From Bacillus xiapuensis (GTDB taxonomy: Bacteria > Bacillota > Bacilli > Bacillales > Domibacillaceae), in NCBI RefSeq assembly GCF_002797355.1, contig NZ_KZ454939.1:653828-717827 (forward strand): a stretch of DNA of 64,000 bases, in the 5' to 3' direction. Made by a program: the position numbers and the translations under genes. Below the pieces are notes generated by a model. The model did no database searches. It had not been told where the DNA came from and worked only from the letters and a program-made list of their open reading frames with translations. This document shows, in pieces, positions 20,466-28,493 of the stretch (positions are counted from its first letter, which is position 1; every line of letters starts with the position of its first letter).

Positions 20466-22193
20466 ATGAAATTAATAAAATTTAGTGTTACGAATTATAA
20501 GGTGTTTAAAGATACCTTTACCATTGATTTTTCAAATGACTCAATTGCTATTTTAACTGGAAGAAATAATACAGGCAAGTCCACTATATTAGAAGCTATC
20601 AATTGTTTCTTTCAAAAAGCGCTTAAAACAAATGCTATTTCTAATGATTGCTTTTCGGAAGCGAATAAAGAAATTGTACTAAAAGCTGTATTTGAGTCTG
20701 GTGAAGATAAAGTCACCATCAAAAAGAAATATAACGTGGGAACAGCTCCTAAATTTTATGATGAAACTGATGTTGAAATTAAAGCAAGTCATGAACTAAA
20801 AGATAAACTAGATGAGATTTTAAACAATCAACCTTTTTACATAACTCCTGCTATGTTACCAGATGATATTAACGATTTAATTCAAAATATATATTCAGAG
20901 ATACTTAAAAATAATTTAGAAAAACTTGAGGGAAATGAAGGAAACGATGAAGAAAAAAAATTAGCGGAAGAGTATGCTCAACTCAAAAGGTCGTACCCGG
21001 AGTTTTTAAGAAAACTTAAATTAAATACAGATAGACTACTCGAACAAGTAAGTGTTGATGTTTCTGATAGCTTACAAACTTTATTTTCCAATGAACATTT
21101 ATCTCTAAAGGTAGTAGGTGGAGAAAGTAGCGGTTTTTCTTCATCTGACATACTAAAGTCTACAAATTCAAGTGTTCATATTGATAATTTAAAGAAAACT
21201 GAAATGCCATTATCAAATCAAGGAACTGGCTTGCAGAGAATGAGTTTAATATATCTCATTCAGAACATGATAGAGCAAAAACTTATAGGTGAAGGTGACA
21301 ATAAGTTATTATTGATAGATGAGCCTGAAGCTTTCTTGCACCCAGAAGCGGTTCGAGCACTGAGTCGTTCTCTTTATAAAATTGGTGAAAAAATGCCACT
21401 CATGATTTCTACCCATTCACCAATACTTATAGATTTATCAGAGAACCATACGTCTATTCAAGTTTTCCGTGTTGGTGAAAAAGAAGCGATTCAATTATAT
21501 AGATCTGAAAGAGACAAGTTTAATGATGATGATATTAAAAATATGAAAATTTTAAACTATGTAGACTCATATGTAAATGAATTTTTCTTTGCAGATAGAA
21601 TTATTATTGTTGAAGGGGATACTGAGTATATTGCTTTTAAACATCTGGCAAAGGTAAAGAATGAAAACTTGCACATAATTCGTGCTAGAGGTAAAGATAC
21701 AATTGGAACCTTGATGAAAGTTCTTAACCAGTTTAATTCTAATTATGATGTTTTACATGATGTAGATAATCATAGAAAGCACTCCTCTTCAACATTAAAA
21801 GGTCAACTTACGAAGTGTAAAAAAATATTTAAACTTAAAGAAGGCAGTAATATAAGGGTTTTCGCTTCAATAGCAAACTTTGAAAATGCTATAGGTATTG
21901 GAGACGTTCTAAATGATAAAAAAACTCAAACAATATATGAAGTGTTACATGGAACCTCTGGTACAGATGAATTTGTTAAAGCTAGACGAATAGTGGGGAA
22001 TTTATTTGATCAAATAATAAACCGAGATAGTGAAAAAACTTTAAATGATGGATTCCGCAGAATAAACAGTGAAGAAGATTATGAGGAATTATTTGCTCCT
22101 TTGATAGAACAAAAAATTAATGAAGAAATGGAAGAGAGGAAAAAAGAGACGGAGAAGAAAAAACAAGAAGAAGAGAAAGTGGTTTCTCAATAA
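20466..22193 (+). CDS. OLD-family ATPase/TOPRIM nuclease
   Basis: A 575-aa protein combining an SMC/RecF-like ATPase with a TOPRIM nuclease domain. Walker A GRNNTGKST is at residues 32-40, an ABC-type signature LSNQGTGLQRMSLIYLI near 255-271, Walker B LLLIDEPEAFLHPEAVRAL near 282-300 and the H-loop ISTHSPILIDLS near 315. The TOPRIM part has IIIVEGDTEYIAF (catalytic Glu, about 380) and a downstream DVDN acidic pair (about 433). The C terminus is a lysine/glutamate-rich tail. OLD proteins act in phage exclusion, alone or as GajA with a UvrD-like helicase. No helicase gene follows; an IS3 copy lies 480 bp downstream. Defence is therefore inferred, not shown. Confidence 0.85.
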   Translation: MKLIKFSVTNYKVFKDTFTIDFSNDSIAILTGRNNTGKSTILEAINCFFQKALKTNAISNDCFSEANKEIVLKAVFESGEDKVTIKKKYNVGTAPKFYDETDVEIKASHELKDKLDEILNNQPFYITPAMLPDDINDLIQNIYSEILKNNLEKLEGNEGNDEEKKLAEEYAQLKRSYPEFLRKLKLNTDRLLEQVSVDVSDSLQTLFSNEHLSLKVVGGESSGFSSSDILKSTNSSVHIDNLKKTEMPLSNQGTGLQRMSLIYLIQNMIEQKLIGEGDNKLLLIDEPEAFLHPEAVRALSRSLYKIGEKMPLMISTHSPILIDLSENHTSIQVFRVGEKEAIQLYRSERDKFNDDDIKNMKILNYVDSYVNEFFFADRIIIVEGDTEYIAFKHLAKVKNENLHIIRARGKDTIGTLMKVLNQFNSNYDVLHDVDNHRKHSSSTLKGQLTKCKKIFKLKEGSNIRVFASIANFENAIGIGDVLNDKKTQTIYEVLHGTSGTDEFVKARRIVGNLFDQIINRDSEKTLNDGFRRINSEEDYEELFAPLIEQKINEEMEERKKETEKKKQEEEKVVSQ

Positions 22194-22299
22194 TAAGCTT
22201 AGGATAATGTGCTGGCTTCTTCAAAGTATGTTGCTGAGAAGCTCTCAGAGCAAATTATCCTTTATGAGCTGGACAACTGCTCAGTTAGCTTCTTTAGTT

Positions 22300-22328
22300 A
22301 GCTTCCTTATAAGGGGAGCTTTTTATTT
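22300..22328 (+). terminator. Terminator after OLD gene
   Basis: AGCTTCCT pairs with AGGGGAGCT (G-T pairs allowed), then TTTTATTTT. Confidence 0.65.
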
Positions 22329-22567
22329 TAGTGGAGGATTACAGGAAAAGCCACTCTGACAATTTGACCGCTAAGGAGGTTTACTGACAAAGTAATCAAC
22401 TGATTAATTTTTCCTTCGACAAACTACGTTCGATTGAGGTGAATTTTGGAATTTCAACACTAAACTGAACAATTATTTTAAGGAACATAAACCTGTTTAA
22501 GGTATTAAATTTCTGAAGCTCTAATGGAAAATGGTGCGTGCAGTTTTTCGCTTGTCTTGGAGCCTCT

Positions 22568-22665
22568 GCGGGCAGGAGGACGAGCCAGGAAGCCAGATAT
22601 TTAAGGGAATCTGGCTCAGCCGCCAAGGCTATCATGCCCGCCACTCCATATAAAGTGGGCGGGTT
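22568..22665 (+). ncRNA. Candidate structured RNA with terminator, copy B
   Basis: Outer stem GCGGGCA (22568-22574) / TGCCCGC (22635-22641) encloses GAGCCAGGAAGCCAGAT and a perfect inner stem AGCCAGAT/ATCTGGCT. The 3' arm of the outer stem is also the 5' arm of a second hairpin, CCCGCCACT/AGTGGGCGGG (22637-22663). Two mutually exclusive stems sharing one arm is the architecture of a riboswitch expression platform, though the T tract is weak (TTATTGCT). The region next to it is the 3' end of a minus-strand IS3 copy, so no controlled gene is obvious. Copy A is at 1421. The family is unknown to me. Confidence 0.45.
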
Positions 22666-22669
22666 ATTG

Positions 22670-23515
22670 CTAAATAGCACACATTCCAGCCTGAAGCTTT
22701 CGCTTAGATTCACTGGGTGTTAAATAGCCCAGCGATTCATGGATCCGAATAGGATTAAATCCATTCACATAATCAAATAGTGCCAGATCCAGTTCCTGTT
22801 GGCTGGAAAAAGCGGCGCCATTGACGAACTCTGTTTTGATCGTTTTAAACATCGCTTCCGCAACGGCATTGTCATAGGGCGTTCCTTTTGCACTTAGAGA
22901 ACGCTCGATGTCAAAGGCTTCAAGAGCTTCATCGATCAGCTTATTTTTAAACTCACTCCCACGATCGGTATGGAACAATTCGAGGCGATTTAGATTGTAG
23001 GGAATGGATGCAAAGGCACGCTGAACGAGGGATGCAGTTTTCTCGGAACCGGCACTGTAGCCAATGATTTCACGATTATACAAATCTACCAAAACACATA
23101 TGTAATGCCATTTCTGTCTGACACGGACGTAAGTCAGATCACTGACAACGACCTTTAACTCCTTGTCCTAATTAAACTCTCGATTGAGCACGTTTCCAAC
23201 CTTCGATTCTTTAAATGAAGTTTTCCGGGGGTTAAACTAGGCCACGGTATACTTAGAGACAAGTCCCTGCTCTTTCATAATGCGCCCAATACGACGGCGT
23301 GACGCCTGCCAGCCCTTCTTTTGAAGCTCAATCTTTATTTTTCTTTGGCCGTAGTTATTTCTGCTGGATTTGAATATGTCTTTAATCAGCCTTGTCAGTT
23401 CCTCTTCTTCCTGGCCATCTTTGATTTTAGCTTCATAAATACGTACTTCTAGGGATTTGCAGGACGTCGCACATGGCTAATACTGAGTAGTTGTGAGCGT
23501 TATTTCGAATCACTT
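22670..23515 (-). pseudogene. IS3-family transposase OrfB, broken
   Basis: The C-terminal half (22670-23092) reads intact with the second and third catalytic residues of the DDE integrase core: HTDRGSEF and, 35 residues later, the Glu in DNAVAEAMFKTIKTE. The N-terminal half (23093-23515) has in-frame stops and shifts, although integrase-type segments are still recognisable on the minus strand, so no full transposase can be made. It pairs with orfA upstream on the same strand. Confidence 0.85.
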
Positions 23516-23800
23516 CTACTTTCGTCCTATGTTCAGCGTGGCTTGCTTTAAAATGTCATTTTCCATCGCAAGTCTTTGGTTTTCTTTACGTAGCTTAATC
23601 AGTTCTTCCTGTTCAGGCGTTCGGTTATCTTTCTCTTCAAAAGAGCCAGTCATATTGTGTTGACGGACCCGTTTATCAAGGGAAGAAGGTGTTAGATCAT
23701 ACTCCCTGATGATTTCAGCTCGTGGCTTGCCAGTTGCATACAGCTGTACGATTTGTTCTTTAAATTCTTTTGAAAAAGTTCTTCTTTTCCTTTTAGTCAT
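23516..23800 (-). CDS. IS3-family transposase OrfA
   Basis: A 94-aa protein with the HTH of IS3 OrfA: TFSKEFKEQIVQLYATGKPR then IIREYDLTPSSLDKRVRQH, followed by the leucine-zipper-like helix ELIKLRKENQRLAMENDILK. GGAGGAG precedes the start. It looks intact, but its partner orfB is broken, so the element is probably immobile. The copy at 20051 is a degenerate relative. Confidence 0.9.
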   Translation of the reverse strand: MTKRKRRTFSKEFKEQIVQLYATGKPRAEIIREYDLTPSSLDKRVRQHNMTGSFEEKDNRTPEQEELIKLRKENQRLAMENDILKQATLNIGRK

Positions 23801-23881
23801 TCTCGATTCTCCTCCGACTAGATTGAATCAAGTCTATATGACCTTAACAAATCTATCCAACTAAGTGTAGCCGATGCACCC

Positions 23882-24070
23882 TCTCTCTTTGGGGGAAGGT
23901 GCAAGCGGTGTCTAAAAGATATGCTCCAAGTGTTATTGAGATTGTTGAGCCAGCTATCCGAGCTTTTAAAGCTTCCGTTGTGGCTTACAAGAGAAGACGG
24001 ATAAAGAAAACTTTTGGAGCTTACTTCTGGGGAGCACTCTCGGGAGTTTTTACTGTTGAACAAAGATGAG
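23882..24070 (+). pseudogene. C-terminal gene fragment beside IS3
   Basis: A plus-strand open frame reads SLWGKVQAVSKRYAPSVIEI, then VEPAIRAFKASVVAY, then FGAYFWGALSGVF and stops at 24068-24070. Homology with the other IS3 copy ends at about 23886, so this is probably the tail of a gene cut by the IS insertion. No start or N terminus is found upstream of the IS. I do not recognise the protein. Confidence 0.45.
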
Positions 24071-24156
24071 CAAATAAAAACAATTCTATATTGAACTGGA
24101 ACTGGTTTGCGGAATGAGAGGTTTTACTATAATTATTTCAGAGAGAGGGGGGAATT

Positions 24157-24964
24157 ATGGCTCCAAAAGACTAACATTTAGCAGTAAGCTCGGGAATAGG
24201 GTTAGCTGGTGTCGCTGTATCTAATTTTTGGGATTATGGTACAGAAGCCATAGACTGTTTTAAAGAGGAGATTATTGAAAGTGTACTAAAACCCAATAAG
24301 GAAACAGCAATTCATCATTATTTAAACTTCTTTCAAAATATCGAAGAAGAAGTAGATATGTTCTGGAAAAAATCTGATTTGGATAAAGCTTATGAGTTTA
24401 TCGTCAGAACTCTTGAAGAAGTAAAATTGAATCCTTCACTCCCAATTCCAGACTTTGAAAGCTGTGAAGAAGACTATGGACATTTTAGTTGTGAATGTAA
24501 CGAGATTGTAATTCAGTGGATGAGCTATGTTAGTGAAAACATGGATGAGATTGATAAGCTAATCAAACATTCCGCTTTCCAGTTTATTTTCCAAGATAGG
24601 AATTTTCTCCATGATTTTCATATCGAGCTTACTAATTTTATTGAAAGAGAAATGGATTACATAAAATTTAAGTACCCAGAATATGTAACCTTTAAAAACA
24701 GGCTGAGAAGACAGTCCTTTCCTGTTTGGTTAAAGCAAGCTGTTTTTTTATCGTGACAAGGGTACTTGTGCAATTTGTCGTTGTGATTTATCAAATTTAA
24801 TAAGAAGCAATAATTCCATTCACATTGACCACATAGTTCCGTTAGAGTTGTTTGGTACTAATGACGCTTCAAATATGCAACTTCTCTGTGAAACTTGCAA
24901 TACCTCCACGGGGGTACGCTCAACAGCTACCAGCTCGGTAAATGTTCCATTCTGGAACTTGTAA
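24157..24964 (+). pseudogene. HNH endonuclease gene, two lesions
   Basis: ATG 24157 follows GAGAGAGGGG. Codon 6 is TAA, after which the same frame continues through a helical, acidic N-terminal region to 24756. At a T7 run (24743-24749) the frame shifts; in the next frame the HNH domain appears as YRDKGTCAICRCDLSN, then HIDHIVPLELFGTNDASNMQ and LLCETCNTSTG, stopping at 24964. The Cys pairs, the IDH motif and the Asn-Cys pair match zinc-binding HNH nucleases. Restoring one codon and removing one T would give a protein of about 268 aa. Probable defence nuclease in an island of nuclease genes; now inactive if the sequence is right. Confidence 0.78.
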
Positions 24965-25063
24965 AAGGTTAATAAATTAGTTTCCTTTCAATCTATAAAT
25001 GAGAATGGTCGATTTTGTCTGTCGAGGTTATAATTAGAGATAATGTTTTGAAGGGAAACTATT

Positions 25064-25840
25064 ATGATTAATTTTAAATGGAAATATTTCTGGCTGGTTC
25101 TTGGTGCTGTTCTGCTTGTTCCTTTTGTATTGAATATGACTATTTTTCAATTTGGAACTCCATTGACATTTGGAGAGGGTGACACTTGGCTTGCTTTCTG
25201 GGGAAATTATTCTGGAGGAATACTCAGCGGTATTGTTGCTTTCATGATTGCTCGTTTAACCTTAACAGAAGATAAGAAAAAGCACAATTACGACTTGAAG
25301 TTGAGACAGTTACCAGCCATGCTCAGACTGAGAATGGAAGTGGAAAAAGTCACTAAAAACATTGAGAAAGCTTATGAGCAGAAAGAAATGCTTATACGCT
25401 GGAAAGGTGAAAGAGCAAATATCAGTATTGAGGAGTACCCAATTCACGTTGAACTTATTGACCAAGAGAAATGGTCTTATTTGGACAGGGTTTTAAATAT
25501 TGATTTGCAAATGAAGCTCATTGAGGTAAAAGAGTTTTATGACACCTTTTCCAAGTCTCTTATTTATGACGGAGTATTTGAGAAAGAGCGTTTCTCTGAA
25601 CTGATTATTTCAATAGGGATGCATTTGCCAGACTATAATGCAGACGAGACTCCCATTGAGCAAGTCGAGAAGTACAGAAAACTTGAGTATGAATTACAGT
25701 ATCATTATTATACAAGAGAGCATTGCTGGAAGAAGCTTGAGGAAGGTTATAAGCAAGAAATTATTGATGCGTACCAAGCTTTACTGAGTGAGATTGAACA
25801 AGTAAAAAAGGAAAAGGAACAATTTGAGAAGGCGCCATGA
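25064..25840 (+). CDS. Two-helix membrane protein with coiled coil
   Basis: A 258-aa protein. Residues 7-27 form one membrane helix; a second spans about 47-68 in the stretch FWGNYSGGILSGIVAFMIAR. The remaining 190 residues are soluble, charged and largely helical with coiled-coil-like ends (LLSEIEQVKKEKEQFEK). The pattern of two N-terminal helices with a W-GNY/S-GGI motif and a cytoplasmic helical domain is common in small membrane proteins of phage-defence islands, but I cannot assign a family. It stands between two broken HNH genes and has its own start after GAAGGGAAA. Confidence 0.7.
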   Translation: MINFKWKYFWLVLGAVLLVPFVLNMTIFQFGTPLTFGEGDTWLAFWGNYSGGILSGIVAFMIARLTLTEDKKKHNYDLKLRQLPAMLRLRMEVEKVTKNIEKAYEQKEMLIRWKGERANISIEEYPIHVELIDQEKWSYLDRVLNIDLQMKLIEVKEFYDTFSKSLIYDGVFEKERFSELIISIGMHLPDYNADETPIEQVEKYRKLEYELQYHYYTREHCWKKLEEGYKQEIIDAYQALLSEIEQVKKEKEQFEKAP

Positions 25841-26104
25841 GAGCATTAATGAGTACGCTTTGGGAAAAAACTCTATCTGATTAACCAAAAGAAAAAGGTA
25901 AAGTTTCAAATAGAAATAAATATGAGTTGTCAATTTGTTTTATACTTATTAGCAAAGCTCAAATTGTTGTTCTTATGAGACACAACTCGTTAATAATGAT
26001 TTATGAGCTGGTGCTTCTAAACTTCAACTCATTGATAGGGGAATGAGGAAGGTGACTCCAGAGGTTGCTAATGGTCTTACATTCCCCTCGATACGCTCAC
26101 TTTT

Positions 26105-26716
<612 letters not shown>

Positions 26717-26717
<1 letters not shown>

Positions 26718-26745
26718 ACGGGCTTGCGTAATTGCTTGCCCGTTT
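26717..26745. terminator. Bidirectional terminator
   Basis: AAACGGGC pairs with GCCCGTTT, with T runs on both strands, between convergent genes. Confidence 0.8.
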
Positions 26746-26750
26746 TTACG

Positions 26751-27674
26751 TTAGCTCACATCATAAGCCATGTTAATAAACCGTTTAGCCCTTTCAATAT
26801 CTTCGTTGTTAGAAATAGTAACCTCTAAATCCCCCGTTCCAAAATGCCCTATATTGCTAACATCACGGGTAAAACCTTGTTCTAGTGTTATAGTATCGGG
26901 CTTAACTTTAAGGTATAAAAGAATTTTTCCTGTTTGCGGGTGTATCTCAACGCAAGCAAAGTTTTTAATACGTTTAAACGCTATGTAGTGTTTAAGTATT
27001 TTCATTTGGACATCATCGCCTAACGCCATCATATAGGCTTTTAATGTTTCAAATCTATCAGTTAATTCCATATTTGCTTGCTCTAAATAGTCAGATACCG
27101 TTTTAACCCGTGTATTTCGGTGTGTTGCAGTAGCAGTAGGCGTATCCTTTTCGATATGTACGGTTTGTGCCGTTGTTGCATTAACTAAATCTAATAATAG
27201 TAGCCCGTCAATATAATGTTTGTACTGATAAAGCTCTATATTACGGTTTATTTGTTGTACGGCGTGCTCGTCATACTTAGTAAAACCGCCCGCAATACAA
27301 AGTAAACGAGGGCTGCTCCAGTCAATAGCGTCTGAAAAGGTTTGCCCATACTTACGCATAACCATTAGTTCAAATTCCGCTTTATGGTCTAGTAACCAAT
27401 CAAGGTAAAATAACCCCTGATTAATAACATTTTCGTTTATTGATCGTTTATATTCTATAATTACGGGTGAATTGTTTTCATCAATGCCTAGCGTGTCAAT
27501 TCTGCCTGCATGCTTTTTACCCGTGCTATGTTCAGAGGCTAAAAAGCGTATGCCTAAAAAGGTTTCTAAATGCTGTTCAATTATGTGTTGTAACGATTTT
27601 TCAACGGCAACGGATTGCCCTTCTAATTCATTTACTGTATTACCGTTTAACCTAAATAGCTTTATATCGCCCAA
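26751..27674 (-). CDS. DUF5655 protein with NucS-like nuclease domain
   Basis: A 307-aa protein. The N-terminal part (about 20-120) has a PD-(D/E)XK-like core: GRIDTLGIDENNSPVIIEYK, with the Asp, Glu and Lys in the right order, as in NucS-type or Shedu-like nucleases. The C-terminal part (about 190-300) matches the DUF5655 domain, ending FINMAYDVS. Such proteins are often annotated as predicted transport proteins, but the nuclease-like core is more informative. It closes the nuclease-rich island and faces the GIY-YIG gene. GGGAGGGAAC precedes ATG. Role in defence is inferred. Confidence 0.72.
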   Translation of the reverse strand: MGDIKLFRLNGNTVNELEGQSVAVEKSLQHIIEQHLETFLGIRFLASEHSTGKKHAGRIDTLGIDENNSPVIIEYKRSINENVINQGLFYLDWLLDHKAEFELMVMRKYGQTFSDAIDWSSPRLLCIAGGFTKYDEHAVQQINRNIELYQYKHYIDGLLLLDLVNATTAQTVHIEKDTPTATATHRNTRVKTVSDYLEQANMELTDRFETLKAYMMALGDDVQMKILKHYIAFKRIKNFACVEIHPQTGKILLYLKVKPDTITLEQGFTRDVSNIGHFGTGDLEVTISNNEDIERAKRFINMAYDVS

Positions 27675-27707
27675 AGACGTTCCCTCCCTTACCGTTAACT
27701 ATCTTGA

Positions 27708-27890
27708 TTTTGTTTTTCTTTTAATAAAACACCAAAAACTGCTCCTGTTATTGCAGAAATCATATTTATTATAATTTTAATTTGCAGTGATAAATCATTA
27801 CATAGATATTCTAAAACGAAGTTAACTAAAAATACAGCTAGACCCGCAAAAAATGCGGGATAAAGTTTTTTTAAAATAGTTAATCACCTC
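27708..27890 (-). CDS. Small two-helix membrane protein, copy 1
   Basis: On the minus strand a frame of about 60 codons reads LTILKKLYPAFFAGLAVFLV, then LEYLCNDLSLQIKIIINMIS and AITGAVFGVLLKEKQ. It has two hydrophobic helices and a charged tail. AAGGAGAGGTGA lies just upstream, but the first codons after it are TTA ACT ATT, so a rare ATT start or a lost ATG must be assumed. It is clearly paralogous to the protein at 32703-32876: both share AVFLV, LSL-IKII-N and SAI-G. Each is preceded by a gene tail ending in YI-YW-PID. I do not recognise the family. Confidence 0.6.
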
Positions 27891-27904
27891 TCCTTTTAAA
27901 CTAG

Positions 27905-28030
27905 CCATTACTGTTTATCAATTGGTTGCCAATATGAGATATAGATAACTAATGGCACTCCTATTGCCTTGGGATTTCTATTTTTCTAACTTCAATTCCT
28001 TTTGCCGTTTTAAAAAATCATCTGCACAAT
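27905..28030 (-). pseudogene. Gene tail before small membrane protein, copy 1
   Basis: Minus-strand pieces read KGIEVRKIEIPR and, after a one-base shift, AIGVPLVIYISYWQPIDKQ followed by a stop. The end is similar to the tail at 32.9-33.2 kb (PRAIG ... VIYIPYWKPIDNM). The upstream part is not open in one frame. Function unknown. Confidence 0.5.
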
Positions 28031-28034
28031 TCCC

Positions 28035-28493
28035 TTCCTTCCCCTAATTATTGATCTATGCTTTTTAAAGTTATCATCTCGGCTTATTACTTCCAAGAGA
28101 AGCAGGGAGATGTATTGGAGATGGACATTTATGGAGAACGTTAAGATGCGAGAAGGATGATTTGCATAAATGCGATTCATTTGGGGCCTTAAAATAAGTG
28201 ATTCGTAATATATTCACTTTTACAACTTTCACGGTTGTCAGGAAGAATTAAACGGCTTAAGTCCATTGAAATTCAGGACTCAAGCCGCTTAAAGCATTTC
28301 ATTATTTCGACTGTCTGTTTGAGAGGGAGCAGATCACCAGTCAGAAAGGTTAAAAGGGGTGTTTCAAGCGTGCCGTTTTCTTCGGCCTTTTCAGTTCAGT
28401 TGCTATTATTTTTTCTGTAAGGATTGCACTGCGGCGATGATAAATTGTTTAAAGTGCTGTACACTTAAAGACAGACGAGAATAGAGGCAGAGG
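28035..28493. other. Gap with inverted repeat
   Basis: No gene found. At about 28251-28285 CGGCTTaaGTCC pairs with GGACtcAAGCCG, a strong imperfect hairpin without a T run. The last 100 bp before 28494 should hold the citS promoter, but no clear -35/-10 pair stands out. Confidence 0.45.

Noticed and set aside
22120-22359. Frame continuing past the OLD gene as a second protein
   Set aside because: It is the shifted reading of the lysine-rich tail and a terminator. A 31-codon frame there (ASSKYVAEKLSEQI) looks protein-like but lacks a ribosome site.
20466-22400. Complete Gabija system
   Set aside because: The OLD protein would be the GajA-type part, but no UvrD-like helicase gene (GajB) follows, and the sequence is not close enough to claim GajA.
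22540-22660. Cobalamin riboswitch
   Set aside because: GAGCCAGGAAGCC resembles the 3' part of the B12 aptamer, but the upstream conserved core (GGTG...ATCC, CCCGC-ACTGT, GCCACTG) is not present in either copy.
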